DNA from: Aurantiacibacter zhengii
Lineage (GTDB): Bacteria; Pseudomonadota; Alphaproteobacteria; Sphingomonadales; Sphingomonadaceae
Length of the DNA stretch: 64,000 bases
Reading direction: 5' to 3'
Assembly: GCF_003584125.1 (NCBI RefSeq)
Contig: NZ_QXFL01000002.1
Span: forward strand, 620,001-684,000
Shown: piece by piece, positions 25,745 to 35,386 of the stretch
Numbering within the stretch: the first letter of the stretch is position 1
Layout: each line of letters begins with the position of its first letter
Program-made: the position numbers and the translations under genes
The notes under the pieces: model-generated
Seen by the model: only the letters and a program-made list of their open reading frames with translations
What the model was told of the DNA's origin: nothing
The model's database searches: none

Positions 25745-26983
25745 TCAGGAAATACACGACTTTAGGGGAACTTGCGCGTTGGCGAGCTCATTCCTGCAAA
25801 CCTTCGCCCGCGCCTCGACAAGCTTACGGCCTTCTACGTAATCCCTGGTGCTGTTTACGCAATCCAACGCCAACACCCGGCCATCCTTCAGGTAGATAAC
25901 TGAAAATTTCCGCTCAGCCGGCTCACCGCGCAAGACGGTAGCATCGTGACCAATCGAAAGACCAACGGTTTGAAGGCGAAGGTCATACTGGTTCGACCAG
26001 AACCATGGCACTGCATCGTACGCACTGGATTGACCGCAAATGGATTTAGCTACGACAGTGGCCATGTCATTGGCGTTCTGGACGGATTCTAAACGGATCC
26101 GCGCACCATCGGCATATGCGTTCTTGTGTGCCGCACAGTCACCCACTGAATATATATCGGGTAGGGTTGTTTGACAAAACTGGTTCACATCAACCCCATT
26201 CTGTCCTTCGGCTCCGGCAGCGATTAACGGCTCCACAGATGGTAAGATGCCGATCCCCACGATAACCAAGTCCGCGAGGATATTCGCACCATCTGCCAAC
26301 TGCACGCTGGTTACCGAGCCATCTTCGCCTTTGAACGATGAGACAGCAGTTTCAAGCCGCAAGTCTACACCCTGTCGGCGATGCTCTTCATGGAAAAACT
26401 GGCTCAGGTCTTCACCGGCAACGCGACAGAGAACGCGCGGCTGGGCTTCCAGAACAGTGACTTTGCAGTTCAGCTTGCGCAGGACCGCCGCCGCTTCGAG
26501 GCCGATATAGCCGCCGCCGATCACTACTACACGGCGCGCGCCGCCGTCGATTGCGGCCATGATGGCGTCAACATCAGCCCGAGTTCGAACGGAGTGTATG
26601 TTGGCAAGGTCTGCGCCAGGGCAGTTCATGAGGCGCGGATCACCACCGCCAGCCCATATCAGCTTGCCATATCTCAAAGAGCCGCGATTGCGAAGCTTCG
26701 CCACATGCGCGACTGGGTCAATGCCTACAACGTCGGCTTCCAGACGCAAATCAATGCCCTTATCCTCCCAAAATCTCGCAGGACGGATCATGATCCGTTC
26801 GAACGGCTTATCTCGTGCCAGATACTCCTTCGATAGCGGAGGTCGCTCATAAGGCAGTTCTCTATCACGGCTGAGCATAGTAACTTTGCCTTCGAAGCCA
26901 TGCTGCCGTAGAGAAACTGCCACCTGCGCCCCAGCATGCCCGGTGCCGACGATTAGTACATCTGGCTGGTCGGCCCTTATCAT
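25745..26983 (-). CDS. ferredoxin reductase, putidaredoxin-reductase type
   Basis: 412 residues. Two Rossmann folds are visible: [23 protein letters not shown] for FAD and [19 protein letters not shown] for NAD(P)H; the FAD-closing motif [13 protein letters not shown] is intact, with RPPLSKEYL near the N-terminus. ATG 26983 is preferred because GAAGGAG lies just upstream; an in-frame TTG at 27001 would run through it. It completes a class I P450 chain: NAD(P)H to reductase to ferredoxin to the three P450s. It is separated from the rest by the two IS copies and has no dyad upstream, so its regulation may differ. Confidence 0.92.
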   Translation of the reverse strand: MIRADQPDVLIVGTGHAGAQVAVSLRQHGFEGKVTMLSRDRELPYERPPLSKEYLARDKPFERIMIRPARFWEDKGIDLRLEADVVGIDPVAHVAKLRNRGSLRYGKLIWAGGGDPRLMNCPGADLANIHSVRTRADVDAIMAAIDGGARRVVVIGGGYIGLEAAAVLRKLNCKVTVLEAQPRVLCRVAGEDLSQFFHEEHRRQGVDLRLETAVSSFKGEDGSVTSVQLADGANILADLVIVGIGILPSVEPLIAAGAEGQNGVDVNQFCQTTLPDIYSVGDCAAHKNAYADGARIRLESVQNANDMATVVAKSICGQSSAYDAVPWFWSNQYDLRLQTVGLSIGHDATVLRGEPAERKFSVIYLKDGRVLALDCVNSTRDYVEGRKLVEARAKVCRNELANAQVPLKSCIS

Positions 26984-26989
26984 TTCTCT

Positions 26990-27136
26990 TCTCCTTCTCA
27001 AGCGTTTCGATGAATTCCGACTCGACGTAGAATAGATCGCCGACTGGCCCGATACCGACGACCTGGAGGGCTGCGCGCGTCGGGAAAATTGTTGATCACC
27101 TCGATCATCAACCGCTGTACGGGTAAGAGGATCTTC
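26990..27136 (-). pseudogene. Frameshifted remnant, possibly a RidA/YjgF C-terminus
   Basis: Minus-strand translation gives MIEVINNF in one frame and then, one base off, [27 protein letters not shown], with the look of the last strands of a RidA-type protein. The 5' part is missing and the end runs into the reductase start. The assignment rests on short similarity from memory and may be wrong. Confidence 0.3.
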
Positions 27137-27148
27137 ATGGGGTTGGGC

Positions 27149-29158
27149 CTATTCAAGTTCGAGTATCACGGCGTCTACCAATAGCGTTTCGCCTTCCCCA
27201 AAGTTGACAGTGGCCACAGTACCGGATTTCGCTGCGCGCAGGATGTTTTCCATCTTCATCGCTTCGATGGTGGCGAGCGGTTGGCCAGCTTCGACAGCCT
27301 CGCCCTTACCCACGTGGAGCTTCACCAGCAGGCCGGGCATCGGACAAAGCAGCATCTTGGAGGTATCGGGCGGTACCTTCTCGATCATATATCCCGCGTG
27401 TTTGGCCAAGCGGACGGGAAGAACAAACACGTCGTAAGTGCGGCCGCGGGTGTTGATCGACCAACTGGGACGATGCCGCGTCACGGTAAGGCCCAGCGTA
27501 GGGCCTTCCGGCTGCGTTGCCCTGGCGGTGCGCTGGCCGGGGGCCCAGTCGCAGGTGATCTCCACCGTGTGCCCGTCGACCATGGCATGGCCATCACCCA
27601 GCGTGACCGTGTGGTCCGTGCCATCGACCCGCACGATCCATGCAGGGGTGACCGGCTGCGGGCCATCGAGCTGTCCGCTGATCTGCCGCTGGCGTGCCTG
27701 GTGGGTAAACTCGATGCCCGCAGCGATCGCCGCGATCACGCGCAGCCGTTCCTCGGTCGTAGCCGCGCCGTCGAAGCCGTCGGGATACTCCTCCGCAATA
27801 AAACCAGTGGTGAGTTCGCCTGAGCGGAAGCGCGGGTGCTGCATCAGCGCGGAGAGGAAATCGACGTTGTGGCCGAGGCCCTCCAATTCGACCGCATCGA
27901 GCGCCTTGATCTGAAGGTCAGCCGCCTCGTCGCGTGTCTCGCCCCAGGTCACCAGCTTGGCGATCATCGGGTCGTAGAAGATCGACACTTCGCCACCTTC
28001 TTGTACGCCCGAATCGAAGCGCACCCCGTCCACACCGCGCAGATCGCCCGTCCAGGGCTCGACCGGAGTGGAATAGCGCACCAGCCGTCCGGTGCTGGGC
28101 AGGAAGCCGCGATAGGGATCCTCGGCGTAGATGCGGTTCTCGATGGCCCAGCCGTCGATGCCGACGTCGTCCTGCGTCATCGGAAGCTTCTCGCCAGCAG
28201 CCACGCGGATCATCTGCTCGACAAGGTCGATGCCGGTGATCGCCTCTGTAACGGGATGCTCCACCTGCAGGCGGGTGTTCATTTCGAGGAAGTAGAAGCT
28301 CTCGCCAGTCGGGTCCGCCCCGCTGACGATCAGTTCCACCGTGCCCGCCGAATGGTAGCCCACGGCCTTGCTCAGTGCGACGGCCTGTTCGCCCATCTTG
28401 CGGCGCATTTCCGGTGTCACGAATGGCGACGGCGCTTCCTCAACCACTTTCTGGTGGCGGCGTTGGATGCTGCATTCACGTTCGTTGAGGTAGAGCACCG
28501 TGCCGTGCTTGTCGCCCAGCACCTGAATCTCGATGTGGCGGGGGTCCTCGATGAACTTCTCGATGAAAACGCGGTCGTCGCCGAAGGAGTTGAGACCCTC
28601 ACGCTTGGTCGCCTCGAACCCGTCCTTCACATCCTGATCGTTCCAGGCGAGGCGCATCCCCTTGCCGCCGCCGCCCGCGCTGGCTTTCATCATCACCGGG
28701 TAGCCGATTTCGTTGGAGACCTTGAGCGCCTCCTCGGTGGTGTCGATGGCATCCTCGGAACCGGGCACGGTGTTGACGCCCGCTTCCTTGGCCAGCTTCT
28801 TGGACTCGATCTTGTCGCCCATCGCGGCAATCGCGCTGGCGGGCGGGCCGATGAAGGTGATGTTCTCCTTCTCCAGCGCCTCGACGAAGCTGGCGCGCTC
28901 GGACAGGAAGCCATAGCCCGGATGCACCGCTTCGGCCCCGGTCTGCTTGCAGGCAGCGATGATTTTGTCGGCGAGCAGGTAGCTCTCGCTTGCAGGCGGC
29001 GGGCCGATATGCACGGCTTCGTCCGCCATCTGCACGAACGGCGCACGCGCATCGGCATCGGAATAGACTGCGACGGTCTCGATACCCATGGCCTTCGCCG
29101 TCTTGATGACCCGGCACGCGATTTCGCCCCGGTTGGCGATGAGGATTTTCTTGAACAT
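27149..29158 (-). CDS. pccA: propionyl-CoA carboxylase alpha subunit (biotin carboxylase + BCCP)
   Basis: 669 residues. The N-terminal biotin carboxylase is FKKILIANRGEIACRVIKTAKAMG, followed by the ATP-grasp loop MKASAGGGGKGMRL and FLEMNTRLQVEHPVTE. The C-terminal biotinyl domain ends with EAMKMEN and the biotinylated Lys635. The linker region (FVLPVRLAKH) fits the PccA-type BT domain. Together with PccB it carboxylates propionyl-CoA to methylmalonyl-CoA. Its ATG shares one base with the end of the mutase gene, so it is the third gene of a coupled operon. 3-methylcrotonyl-CoA carboxylase is the main alternative, but the neighbouring mutase argues for propionyl-CoA. Confidence 0.93.
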   Translation of the reverse strand: MFKKILIANRGEIACRVIKTAKAMGIETVAVYSDADARAPFVQMADEAVHIGPPPASESYLLADKIIAACKQTGAEAVHPGYGFLSERASFVEALEKENITFIGPPASAIAAMGDKIESKKLAKEAGVNTVPGSEDAIDTTEEALKVSNEIGYPVMMKASAGGGGKGMRLAWNDQDVKDGFEATKREGLNSFGDDRVFIEKFIEDPRHIEIQVLGDKHGTVLYLNERECSIQRRHQKVVEEAPSPFVTPEMRRKMGEQAVALSKAVGYHSAGTVELIVSGADPTGESFYFLEMNTRLQVEHPVTEAITGIDLVEQMIRVAAGEKLPMTQDDVGIDGWAIENRIYAEDPYRGFLPSTGRLVRYSTPVEPWTGDLRGVDGVRFDSGVQEGGEVSIFYDPMIAKLVTWGETRDEAADLQIKALDAVELEGLGHNVDFLSALMQHPRFRSGELTTGFIAEEYPDGFDGAATTEERLRVIAAIAAGIEFTHQARQRQISGQLDGPQPVTPAWIVRVDGTDHTVTLGDGHAMVDGHTVEITCDWAPGQRTARATQPEGPTLGLTVTRHRPSWSINTRGRTYDVFVLPVRLAKHAGYMIEKVPPDTSKMLLCPMPGLLVKLHVGKGEAVEAGQPLATIEAMKMENILRAAKSGTVATVNFGEGETLLVDAVILELE

Positions 29159-31317
29159 TATCGTGAAGCCTCCAGTTCCTCACCCGCTGGCGGCATGTTG
29201 TGTCCGAGCAGGCGCAGCAGGTCTGCGGCGGCTTCGACCACGTTGGTGCCGGGGCCGTAGATACCCTGCACGCCGGCCTTCTTCAAAAAGTCGTAGTCCT
29301 GCGGCGGGATCACGCCTCCTGCCACCACCTTGATATCGCCGCGATCCGCATCGCGTAGGTGACCGATCAGTTCGGGGATCAGTGTCTTGTGGCCTGCTGC
29401 CAGCGATGATGCGCCCACCGCGTCCACCTCATGCTCCAGCGCCATTGTCGCGGTTTCTTCCGGCGTCTGGAACAGCGGGCCGCTGATGACCTCGAACCCC
29501 ATGTCGGCAAAGGCCGATGCGATCACGTTCGCGCCGCGATCATGACCGTCCTGGCCCATCTTGGCGACGAGGATACGGGGGTTGTGACCCAGGCGGCGGG
29601 CCACGGCCTCCACCCCTTCTGTCACCTGGGCGTAGCGCGCATTGCCTTCGTAGGCGCTGGCGTAGATGCCCTTCACCGGGGTCGGCACGGTATCGTAGCG
29701 GCCGAACGCTGCCTCCATCGCCATCGAGATCTCGCCCAGAGTAGCGTCCTGGCGTGCGGATTCCACGGCAAGGGCGAGCATGTTGCCATCACCCTTCGCG
29801 CCCTTCGTGATCGCATCGAGCGCGGCGCGGCAGGCTTCCTCGTCGCGCCCCCGCCGCACCGCCTCGATCCGCGCGATCTGGCTGGCGCGCACCTTGTGGT
29901 TGTCGATATCGAGCGTGTCGATATGCGCTTCCTCATCGAGGCGGTACTTGTTCACCCCCACGATCACCGTCTCGCCCCTGTCGACGCTCGCCTGCTTGCG
30001 CGCCGCGGCCTCCTCGATCCGCGCCTTGGGCATGCCACTGGCGACCGCTGCCGTCATGCCGCCAAGTTCGTCCACCTCGTTGATCAGCGCGCGGGCCTTT
30101 TCGACCAGCTCGTTGGTCAGGCTCTCGATGTAATAGCTGCCGCCCAGCGGATCGGCGACGTTCGTCACTCCGCTTTCCTCCTCGATCACCAGCTGCGTGT
30201 TACGCGCAATGCGGGCGGAGAAGTCGGTCGGCAGCGCCAGCGCCTCGTCCAGCGCATTGGTGTGCAGCGACTGCGTGCCCCCCAGCACCGCGGCCAGCGC
30301 TTCCAGCGTGGTGCGGATCACGTTGTTGTAGGGGTCCTGCTCCTGCAATGACACGCCCGAGGTCTGGCAGTGGGTGCGCAGCATCTTCGACTTGGGGTTC
30401 TTGGCCCCAAGCTCGTCCATCACGTCGTGCCACAGCACGCGGCCTGCGCGCATCTTGGCGATCTCCATGAAGAAGTTCATGCCGATGCCCCAGAAGAACG
30501 ACAGCCGCGGTGCGAAGGCATCGATGTCGAGGCCCGTTGCCATCGCGCGCTTCACGTATTCCTTGCCGTCGGCAATGGTGAAGGCCAGCTCCTGCACCGC
30601 CGTCGCCCCGGCCTCGTGCATGTGATAGCCGCTGATCGAGATCGAGTTGAAGCGCGGCATGTGCTGGCTGGTGTAGGCGATGATGTCCGACACGATCCGC
30701 ATCGAGGGTTCCGGCGGATAGATGTAGGTGTTGCGGACCATGAACTCCTTCAGGATGTCGTTTTGGATCGTGCCCGAGAGCTTCTCCTGCGCAACGCCCG
30801 AACGCTCTGCTGCAACGATGTAGAACGCCAGCACCGGGATCACCGCGCCGTTCATCGTCATGGAGACCGACATCTGATCGAGCGGGATCTGGTCGAACAG
30901 GATCTCCATGTCGCGCACCGTATCGATGGCAACGCCGGCCTTGCCCACGTCCCCCACCACGCGAGGATGATCGCTGTCATACCCGCGGTGCGTCGCCAGA
31001 TCGAAGGCAACAGAAAGCCCCTTCTGCCCCGCCGCAAGGTTGCGGCGATAGAAGGCATTGCTCTCCTCCGCCGTCGAGAACCCCGCATACTGCCGGATCG
31101 TCCAGGCACGGCCTGTATACATGCTCGCATAAGGCCCGCGCGTGAACGGCGCGAACCCCGGAAAACCCGGATCCAGCCCCTCTGCATCCCCCGCCGCATA
31201 CAGCGGCTGCACCGCAATCCCCTCGGGCGTGTGCCACGTCAGATCACGCCCCTTCACTTCCCTGTCAGCGCGCGAATGCCAGTCTTGTTTGGTGGGTTTT
31301 TCGGTCATGTCGGTCAT
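29158..31317 (-). CDS. scpA: methylmalonyl-CoA mutase
   Basis: 719 residues, the single-chain active subunit. The N-terminal substrate barrel includes [37 protein letters not shown] and [20 protein letters not shown]. The C-terminal cobalamin domain has the DxHxxG motif (GQDGHDRG, lower axial His about residue 592) and GGVIPPQDY. It converts methylmalonyl-CoA to succinyl-CoA with adenosylcobalamin. The start ATG overlaps the pccB stop by four bases (ATGA). Confidence 0.95.
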   Translation of the reverse strand: MTDMTEKPTKQDWHSRADREVKGRDLTWHTPEGIAVQPLYAAGDAEGLDPGFPGFAPFTRGPYASMYTGRAWTIRQYAGFSTAEESNAFYRRNLAAGQKGLSVAFDLATHRGYDSDHPRVVGDVGKAGVAIDTVRDMEILFDQIPLDQMSVSMTMNGAVIPVLAFYIVAAERSGVAQEKLSGTIQNDILKEFMVRNTYIYPPEPSMRIVSDIIAYTSQHMPRFNSISISGYHMHEAGATAVQELAFTIADGKEYVKRAMATGLDIDAFAPRLSFFWGIGMNFFMEIAKMRAGRVLWHDVMDELGAKNPKSKMLRTHCQTSGVSLQEQDPYNNVIRTTLEALAAVLGGTQSLHTNALDEALALPTDFSARIARNTQLVIEEESGVTNVADPLGGSYYIESLTNELVEKARALINEVDELGGMTAAVASGMPKARIEEAAARKQASVDRGETVIVGVNKYRLDEEAHIDTLDIDNHKVRASQIARIEAVRRGRDEEACRAALDAITKGAKGDGNMLALAVESARQDATLGEISMAMEAAFGRYDTVPTPVKGIYASAYEGNARYAQVTEGVEAVARRLGHNPRILVAKMGQDGHDRGANVIASAFADMGFEVISGPLFQTPEETATMALEHEVDAVGASSLAAGHKTLIPELIGHLRDADRGDIKVVAGGVIPPQDYDFLKKAGVQGIYGPGTNVVEAAADLLRLLGHNMPPAGEELEASR

Positions 31318-32861
31318 AGCGGCAGGTTATCGTGTTTCTTCCACGGGTTTTCGAGTTTCTTGCCGGCCAGCTTGCGCAGGCCCAGCGCGATGCGGCGGCG
31401 GGTGGAGTGGGGGTAGATCACTTCGTCGATGTAGCCGCGTGATGCTGCGACGAAGGGGTTGGCGAAGCGGTCTTCGTATTCCTTTGTCTTTTCGGCGATC
31501 TTCTCGGGGTTGTCGCGGTCCTGGCGGAAGATGATCTCAACTGCACCCTTGGCCCCCATCACCGCGATCTCGGCGGTGGGCCAGGCGTAGTTGAGGTCGC
31601 CGCGAAGGTGCTTCGATGCCATCACGTCGTATGCGCCGCCGTAGGCCTTGCGCGTAATGACAGTGATCTTGGGCACGGTCGCCTCGGCATAGGCGAACAA
31701 CAGCTTTGCGCCGTGCTTGATGATGCCGTTGTGCTCCTGGCCGGTCCCGGGAAGAAAGCCGGGCACGTCCACGAAGGTGACGATCGGGATGCTGAAGGCA
31801 TCGCAGAACCGCACGAAGCGCGCGGCCTTGCGGCTGGCATCGATGTCGAGCACGCCAGCGAGCACCATCGGCTGGTTGGCAACGAAGCCCACGGGCTTGC
31901 CCTCGATGCGGCCGAAGCCGGTGATGATGTTCGCGCCGTGCTTGGGCTGGATTTCGAAGAAATTGCCGTCGTCAACGACCTTACGGATCAGCTCGTGCAT
32001 ATCGTAAGGCATGTTGGAGCTGGCCGGGATCAGGGTGTCGAGGCTGTCCTCTACTCGGTCCCACGGGTCATCGGTCGGCAATTCGGGCAGCGGGTCGCGG
32101 TTGCTCTCCGGCAGGAAGCCGATCAACTCGCGCGCGGCCAGCAGAGCCTCGATGTCGTTCTCCAGCGCAAGGTCTGCAACGCTGGTCTTGGTGGTGTGCA
32201 CCACGGCGCCGCCAAGGTCTTCCTGCGTGACTTCCTCGTTGGTAACAGTCTTCACCACCTCCGGCCCGGTCACGAACATGTAGCTGGAGTCCTTCACCAT
32301 GAAGATGAAGTCCGTCATGGCCGGCGAGTACACCGCCCCGCCCGCGCAGGGGCCCATGATGAGCGAGAGCTGCGGAATGACGCCCGAAGCCAGCACGTTC
32401 TTCTGGAACACCTCCGCATAGCCACCCAGCGAAGCAACCCCTTCCTGGATGCGCGCGCCGCCGCTGTCGTTGAGACCGATCACGGGCGCACCAACCTTCA
32501 TGGCGTTGTCCATCACCTTGCAGATCTTCTCCGCATGGCGCTTGGACAGAGAGCCGCCGAAAACAGTGAAATCCTGGCTGAAGACATAGACCAGCCGCCC
32601 GTTGATGGTGCCGCTGCCGGTCACCACACCGTCACCCGGTATCTTCTGGTCCTGCATGCCGAAATCGACGCAGTCATGCTCGACGTAGGTGTCGAGTTCC
32701 TCGAAGCTGCCTTCGTCCAGCAGCACGTCCAGTCGCTCGCGCGCGGTCAGCTTGCCCTTGGCGTGCTGGGCGTCGATGCGCTTTTGCCCGCCGCCCAGTT
32801 TCGAGGCGGCGCGGCGGCGTTCCATTTCGGCGATATTGGCAGACAAATGAAAATAACCCAT
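31314..32861 (-). CDS. pccB: propionyl-CoA carboxylase beta subunit (carboxyltransferase)
   Basis: About 515 residues with the two crotonase-like carboxyltransferase halves: [61 protein letters not shown], and [35 protein letters not shown] with AYGGAYDVM. The frame is open to 32945, but the family begins at about [19 protein letters not shown], so ATG 32861 is the sensible start. It is first gene of the pccB-mutase-pccA operon. The operon would drain propionyl-CoA from odd-chain, branched or ring-derived acids, and no catabolic-cluster dyad precedes it. Confidence 0.94.
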   Translation of the reverse strand: MGYFHLSANIAEMERRRAASKLGGGQKRIDAQHAKGKLTARERLDVLLDEGSFEELDTYVEHDCVDFGMQDQKIPGDGVVTGSGTINGRLVYVFSQDFTVFGGSLSKRHAEKICKVMDNAMKVGAPVIGLNDSGGARIQEGVASLGGYAEVFQKNVLASGVIPQLSLIMGPCAGGAVYSPAMTDFIFMVKDSSYMFVTGPEVVKTVTNEEVTQEDLGGAVVHTTKTSVADLALENDIEALLAARELIGFLPESNRDPLPELPTDDPWDRVEDSLDTLIPASSNMPYDMHELIRKVVDDGNFFEIQPKHGANIITGFGRIEGKPVGFVANQPMVLAGVLDIDASRKAARFVRFCDAFSIPIVTFVDVPGFLPGTGQEHNGIIKHGAKLLFAYAEATVPKITVITRKAYGGAYDVMASKHLRGDLNYAWPTAEIAVMGAKGAVEIIFRQDRDNPEKIAEKTKEYEDRFANPFVAASRGYIDEVIYPHSTRRRIALGLRKLAGKKLENPWKKHDNLPL

Positions 32862-33031
32862 TATCAGGCCCATAAACGAGGCATCATTTGCGAGCGCTAC
32901 CGAATTCGACTTGACTAGTATGCGCCCGTAAATCGCCACGCGCAAAATTAAGCCAATGGTTGAGTTACCTCTTTGGCCTATTCAGGTCTGCCGCTCATTC
33001 CCCCTTGAAGGGGACCATCCTCAGAAAAATT

Positions 33032-33316
33032 TCAGGAGTCGGCGCACCTTCCGCTCCTTGGGATCTCGCTATCGCGTAATGCACCATATTTTTTTGGCTT
33101 CGGCGCGGTCAGTTCTTTAACCCAATTTTCAATGTCAGCGTCGTTCCAAGCAACTGCATAGCTCCCTAACCGCACCGGCTTCGGAAACTTCCCCTCCGCC
33201 ATCCAGCGATAAATCGTCGACCGCCCCAAGCCTACCCGATGCTGGACTTCCCTGATCCTGATCAGTCTGGTCGGACGATCTGTTTCATCACGAACAGGAT
33301 GCTGTTCCTCAAACAT
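33032..33316 (-). CDS. AlpA-family excisionase-like DNA-binding protein
   Basis: 94 residues. The core TRLIRIREVQHRVGLGRSTIYRWMAEGKFPKPVRLGSYAVAWNDADIENWV is a typical AlpA/MerR-like winged helix found beside phage- and ICE-type integrases. ATG 33316 is chosen because it follows GAGAGGACGAG and overlaps the end of the upstream regulator by eight bases; further upstream codons belong to that gene. Likely roles are excision directionality or promoter control of the conjugative element. Confidence 0.85.
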   Translation of the reverse strand: MFEEQHPVRDETDRPTRLIRIREVQHRVGLGRSTIYRWMAEGKFPKPVRLGSYAVAWNDADIENWVKELTAPKPKKYGALRDSEIPRSGRCADS

Positions 33317-33800
33317 TCTCGTCCTCTCGTTCTCCAGCGAAGAAGTTTCCGAGGAACTCGTCCTTTCGTTCAAGTTCCATGATGTGATCCGATAAGAGCC
33401 TCGCCACGCGGTTCGCAGCACCTTTCGCCCAGCGTGGCTTTACGTTGGCAAGCTGATCCCCCAACAATCGCTCCAGCGCGGTTGGAAACTCAGCACTAAA
33501 CTCCTCGAAGAATTCGGCGAGGTCCGACTGCAACCAGTCAATCGCCCGTTCGGAACCACAGACCAGGAACAGCATAAGATGAGCCCGAGGAGCGGTACGG
33601 CTCGCCTCGAGTATGCGCAGCACCTCGCCCAGTGTAGCCGAGCGGTCACCGCGTAGCACCCGCCGCAAGGCGTCCTTGTGAAGCCCTGCATCGGCAGCGA
33701 TGTTGTATTTTGCGCGCCCGCTCGCATCTACTGCCGCGGCAAGCAAGCGCGCCAGTCCCGCCCTCAATTGGTTTTCTGAAAACTCTGGCCCGCCAGGCAT
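33309..33800 (-). CDS. HTH (Xre-like) regulator of the tra region
   Basis: 163 residues. The N-terminal half reads as a Cro/CI-like fold: YNIAADAGLHKDALRRVLRGDRSATLGEVLRILEAS. The C-terminal half (LFLVCGSERAIDWLQSDLAEFFEEF...ANRVARLLSDHIMELERKDEF) is helical and not recognised. It is divergent from the tra operon across a 375-bp gap containing a 21-bp repeat array, so it is a good candidate to control tra expression. It forms a two-gene unit with the AlpA-like gene. Confidence 0.7.
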   Translation of the reverse strand: MPGGPEFSENQLRAGLARLLAAAVDASGRAKYNIAADAGLHKDALRRVLRGDRSATLGEVLRILEASRTAPRAHLMLFLVCGSERAIDWLQSDLAEFFEEFSAEFPTALERLLGDQLANVKPRWAKGAANRVARLLSDHIMELERKDEFLGNFFAGEREDENV

Positions 33801-34175
33801 GGACGAATTCCTTTCACATTCTTCTCCTGTCCGAATCGAGAATTACGACGAAGGAGAGATGTAGGAAAACGAAAAGAACATATACGGAACATCGAGGAAG
33901 CGTCGAATCACCTCCTGCCCATGATTCGCGCAGAATTCGGTCGCCAAAACGCAAAATCCGGCAGACCGCGCGCGGTATCCGGCCCAGCACGCTCGAAATC
34001 CTGTCGCGCTGGCGCGCAGTGCGGCCTCAATCACGCGAATTGTCGCTTTTTGCTTGGTCGCAGGCCGCGAATACGCGCCGCCCCATTTCCTACATCCCCA
34101 CTCCAGGTGAAGGAAGGAACATACAGCGAACGAAAAGGCTCGCTGTTGTCGATCAACCAACCGGAGTTTTCCTTC
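33801..34175. promoter_or_regulatory. Divergent regulatory region of the tra operon
   Basis: 375 bp with no convincing gene. It holds the 21-bp-period repeat array (33933-34037). Near each end is the 10-mer ATGTAGGAAA in opposite orientations (33859-33868 and reverse at 34086-34095), so both divergent transcription units have it upstream. A GGAG ribosome site precedes the pilin start. Promoters for both directions are expected here. Confidence 0.55.
33933..34037. repeat. Five imperfect 21-bp tandem repeats upstream of tra
   Basis: Units start at 33933, 33954, 33975, 33996 and 34017. The clearest share a form like (A/G)(A/T)ATCCGG-N9-CGCG; for example AAATCCGGCAGACCGCGCGC at 33954-33973 and GTATCCGGCCCAGCACGCTC at 33975-33994. 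The period is two DNA turns, so bound proteins would line up on one face. This suggests cooperative regulator binding or an iteron-like site. Confidence 0.65.
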
Positions 34176-34490
34176 ATGACCACCAAGTCCCTGACCCGTT
34201 CGGCACCTCGGATGCGCGACTATCTCGTGCCCGCCGCGCTGGCGCTCGCCATCGCCGGCGCCGCCTATGCCGGCGCTGACACCACCTTCGATCCCGCGCT
34301 GACGATGTTCACCGACTTCCTCGAAGGTTCGGGCGGCAAGATCATCACCGTGCTTTCGCTCGCCGGCGGCCTCATTGCGCTTGCCTCGGGACGCTTCGCT
34401 CTCGGCCAGGTGGCGGTGCCCGTCGGTGTCGGAATCGGCGTCGGCACCGGCGTGCCGATCGTCACCTCCGTCGTGACGGCGACCATCTGA
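34176..34490 (+). CDS. traA: TraA-like conjugative pilin
   Basis: 104 residues. An N-terminal signal (ALALAIAGAAYA, cleavage after AYA) is followed by a short mature pilin with two hydrophobic helices: KIITVLSLAGGLIALASGRFALGQVAVPVGVGIGVGTGVPIV. It is the first gene of the tra operon and sits directly before traL, the position of the F pilin. The sequence of F-type pilins is poorly conserved, so the call rests mainly on architecture and place. Confidence 0.75.
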   Translation: MTTKSLTRSAPRMRDYLVPAALALAIAGAAYAGADTTFDPALTMFTDFLEGSGGKIITVLSLAGGLIALASGRFALGQVAVPVGVGIGVGTGVPIVTSVVTATI

Positions 34491-34516
34491 TCGCAGGTCA
34501 CGCAAAGGAGGGCGGC

Positions 34517-34804
34517 ATGGCCGACAGGTATATTGTTCCACGGCGGCTCGACGATCCGGAGCTTATCGGCTTTTGGACCGTGGACGAGTTTGCAGGGATG
34601 TTGATCCCTTTTGCCTGGGGCATCCTTACGCAGCACATCATCATCGGCACAGGCCTGTCGGTCATTGCCTGGTTCGGCCTGCGGAAGGCGAAGTCAGGCA
34701 ACAAGGGCGCGAAGCTGGTGCATGCTGCGTACTGGTACCTGCCGGGGTCTTTCCTCGGGCTCAAGGCCACGCCGCCCTCCCATTGCCGCCTGCTCGCAGG
34801 CTGA
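34517..34804 (+). CDS. traL: TraL, type IV secretion pilus assembly protein
   Basis: A 95-residue inner-membrane protein. VPRRLDDPELIGFWTVDEFAGMLIPFAWGILT and HAAYWYLPGSFLGLKATPPSHCR match the TraL family, the VirB3 counterpart in F-type systems. Hydrophobic segments are about residues 25-65. It lies 26 bp after the pilin gene and 15 bp before traE. Confidence 0.9.
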   Translation: MADRYIVPRRLDDPELIGFWTVDEFAGMLIPFAWGILTQHIIIGTGLSVIAWFGLRKAKSGNKGAKLVHAAYWYLPGSFLGLKATPPSHCRLLAG

Positions 34805-34819
34805 GGGGAGGACCTACAC

Positions 34820-35386
34820 ATGCAATCCGAATTCGCTCACGAACAGGCCCAGCGCCATCTGGCGCAACGCAACCGCTTTGCCGCGCTTGCGGGCGTGCTT
34901 TGCGTCACCAGCCTGATTGGCATCGGTGCCGCCGTTACCGGCGACGAAGCCGTCGTGCTTGTCCCGATCACCGCCGAGACGCTGACCGTTTCGAGTGGCG
35001 GGGTCGACGCGCATTATCTCGAGCTCGTCACCCGCGACACCGCGCTGATGCTGCTCAATCGCGCACCCGAAAGCCTCGACTACTGGATGGAGCAGATCCT
35101 GAATGTAGCTGATCCCGCAGCCCACGGCCGCCTCAAGGCCGAGCTGGTCGCCATCGTCGAGGAACAGCGCGGGTCGGACATTTCGCAGGCGTTCGTCATC
35201 CGCGCGATGGACGTCGACACCATGGCGCTGACTTCGACCGTCAGCGGCACGCTCAAGACCTTTGTCGGCGCGCAGGTGATCGCGAGCCAGGAGCGCACTT
35301 TCATTTTCCGTTGGTCGAAGCGCGGGCTCAGCCTCGCGCTTACCGGCTTCGAGCAGAATTCCACGCAAGAGGACCAGGACCAATGA
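34820..35386 (+). CDS. traE: TraE, conjugative transfer pilus assembly (VirB5/VirB8-like position)
   Basis: 188 residues with a single N-terminal membrane anchor (FAALAGVLCVTSLIGIGAAVTG) and a periplasmic domain (LVPITAETLTVSSGGVDAHYLELVTRDTALMLLNRAPESL...) as in TraE/VirB8-like proteins. It forms part of the inner-membrane and periplasmic scaffold of the F-type channel. Its stop overlaps the traK start (ATGA). Confidence 0.9.
   Translation: MQSEFAHEQAQRHLAQRNRFAALAGVLCVTSLIGIGAAVTGDEAVVLVPITAETLTVSSGGVDAHYLELVTRDTALMLLNRAPESLDYWMEQILNVADPAAHGRLKAELVAIVEEQRGSDISQAFVIRAMDVDTMALTSTVSGTLKTFVGAQVIASQERTFIFRWSKRGLSLALTGFEQNSTQEDQDQ

Noticed and set aside
27836-29260. A 474-codon plus-strand open frame opposite pccA and the mutase end
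   Set aside because: It is the antisense of a strongly conserved carboxylase gene in G+C-rich DNA, has no recognisable domain, and shows no ribosome site.
27149-32861. pcc operon as part of the P450 regulon
   Set aside because: No dyad was found upstream and its composition differs; only a metabolic link is inferred.
32862-33031. Attachment site or tRNA at the left edge of the conjugative region
   Set aside because: No tRNA-like cloverleaf and no repeat matching the integrase side could be found by eye.
33933-34037. CRISPR array
   Set aside because: The 21-bp units are adjacent and imperfect, with no unique spacers and no cas genes nearby.
33921-34175. An 85-codon upstream extension of the pilin gene
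   Set aside because: It runs through the repeat array; the signal peptide and ribosome site place the start at 34176.
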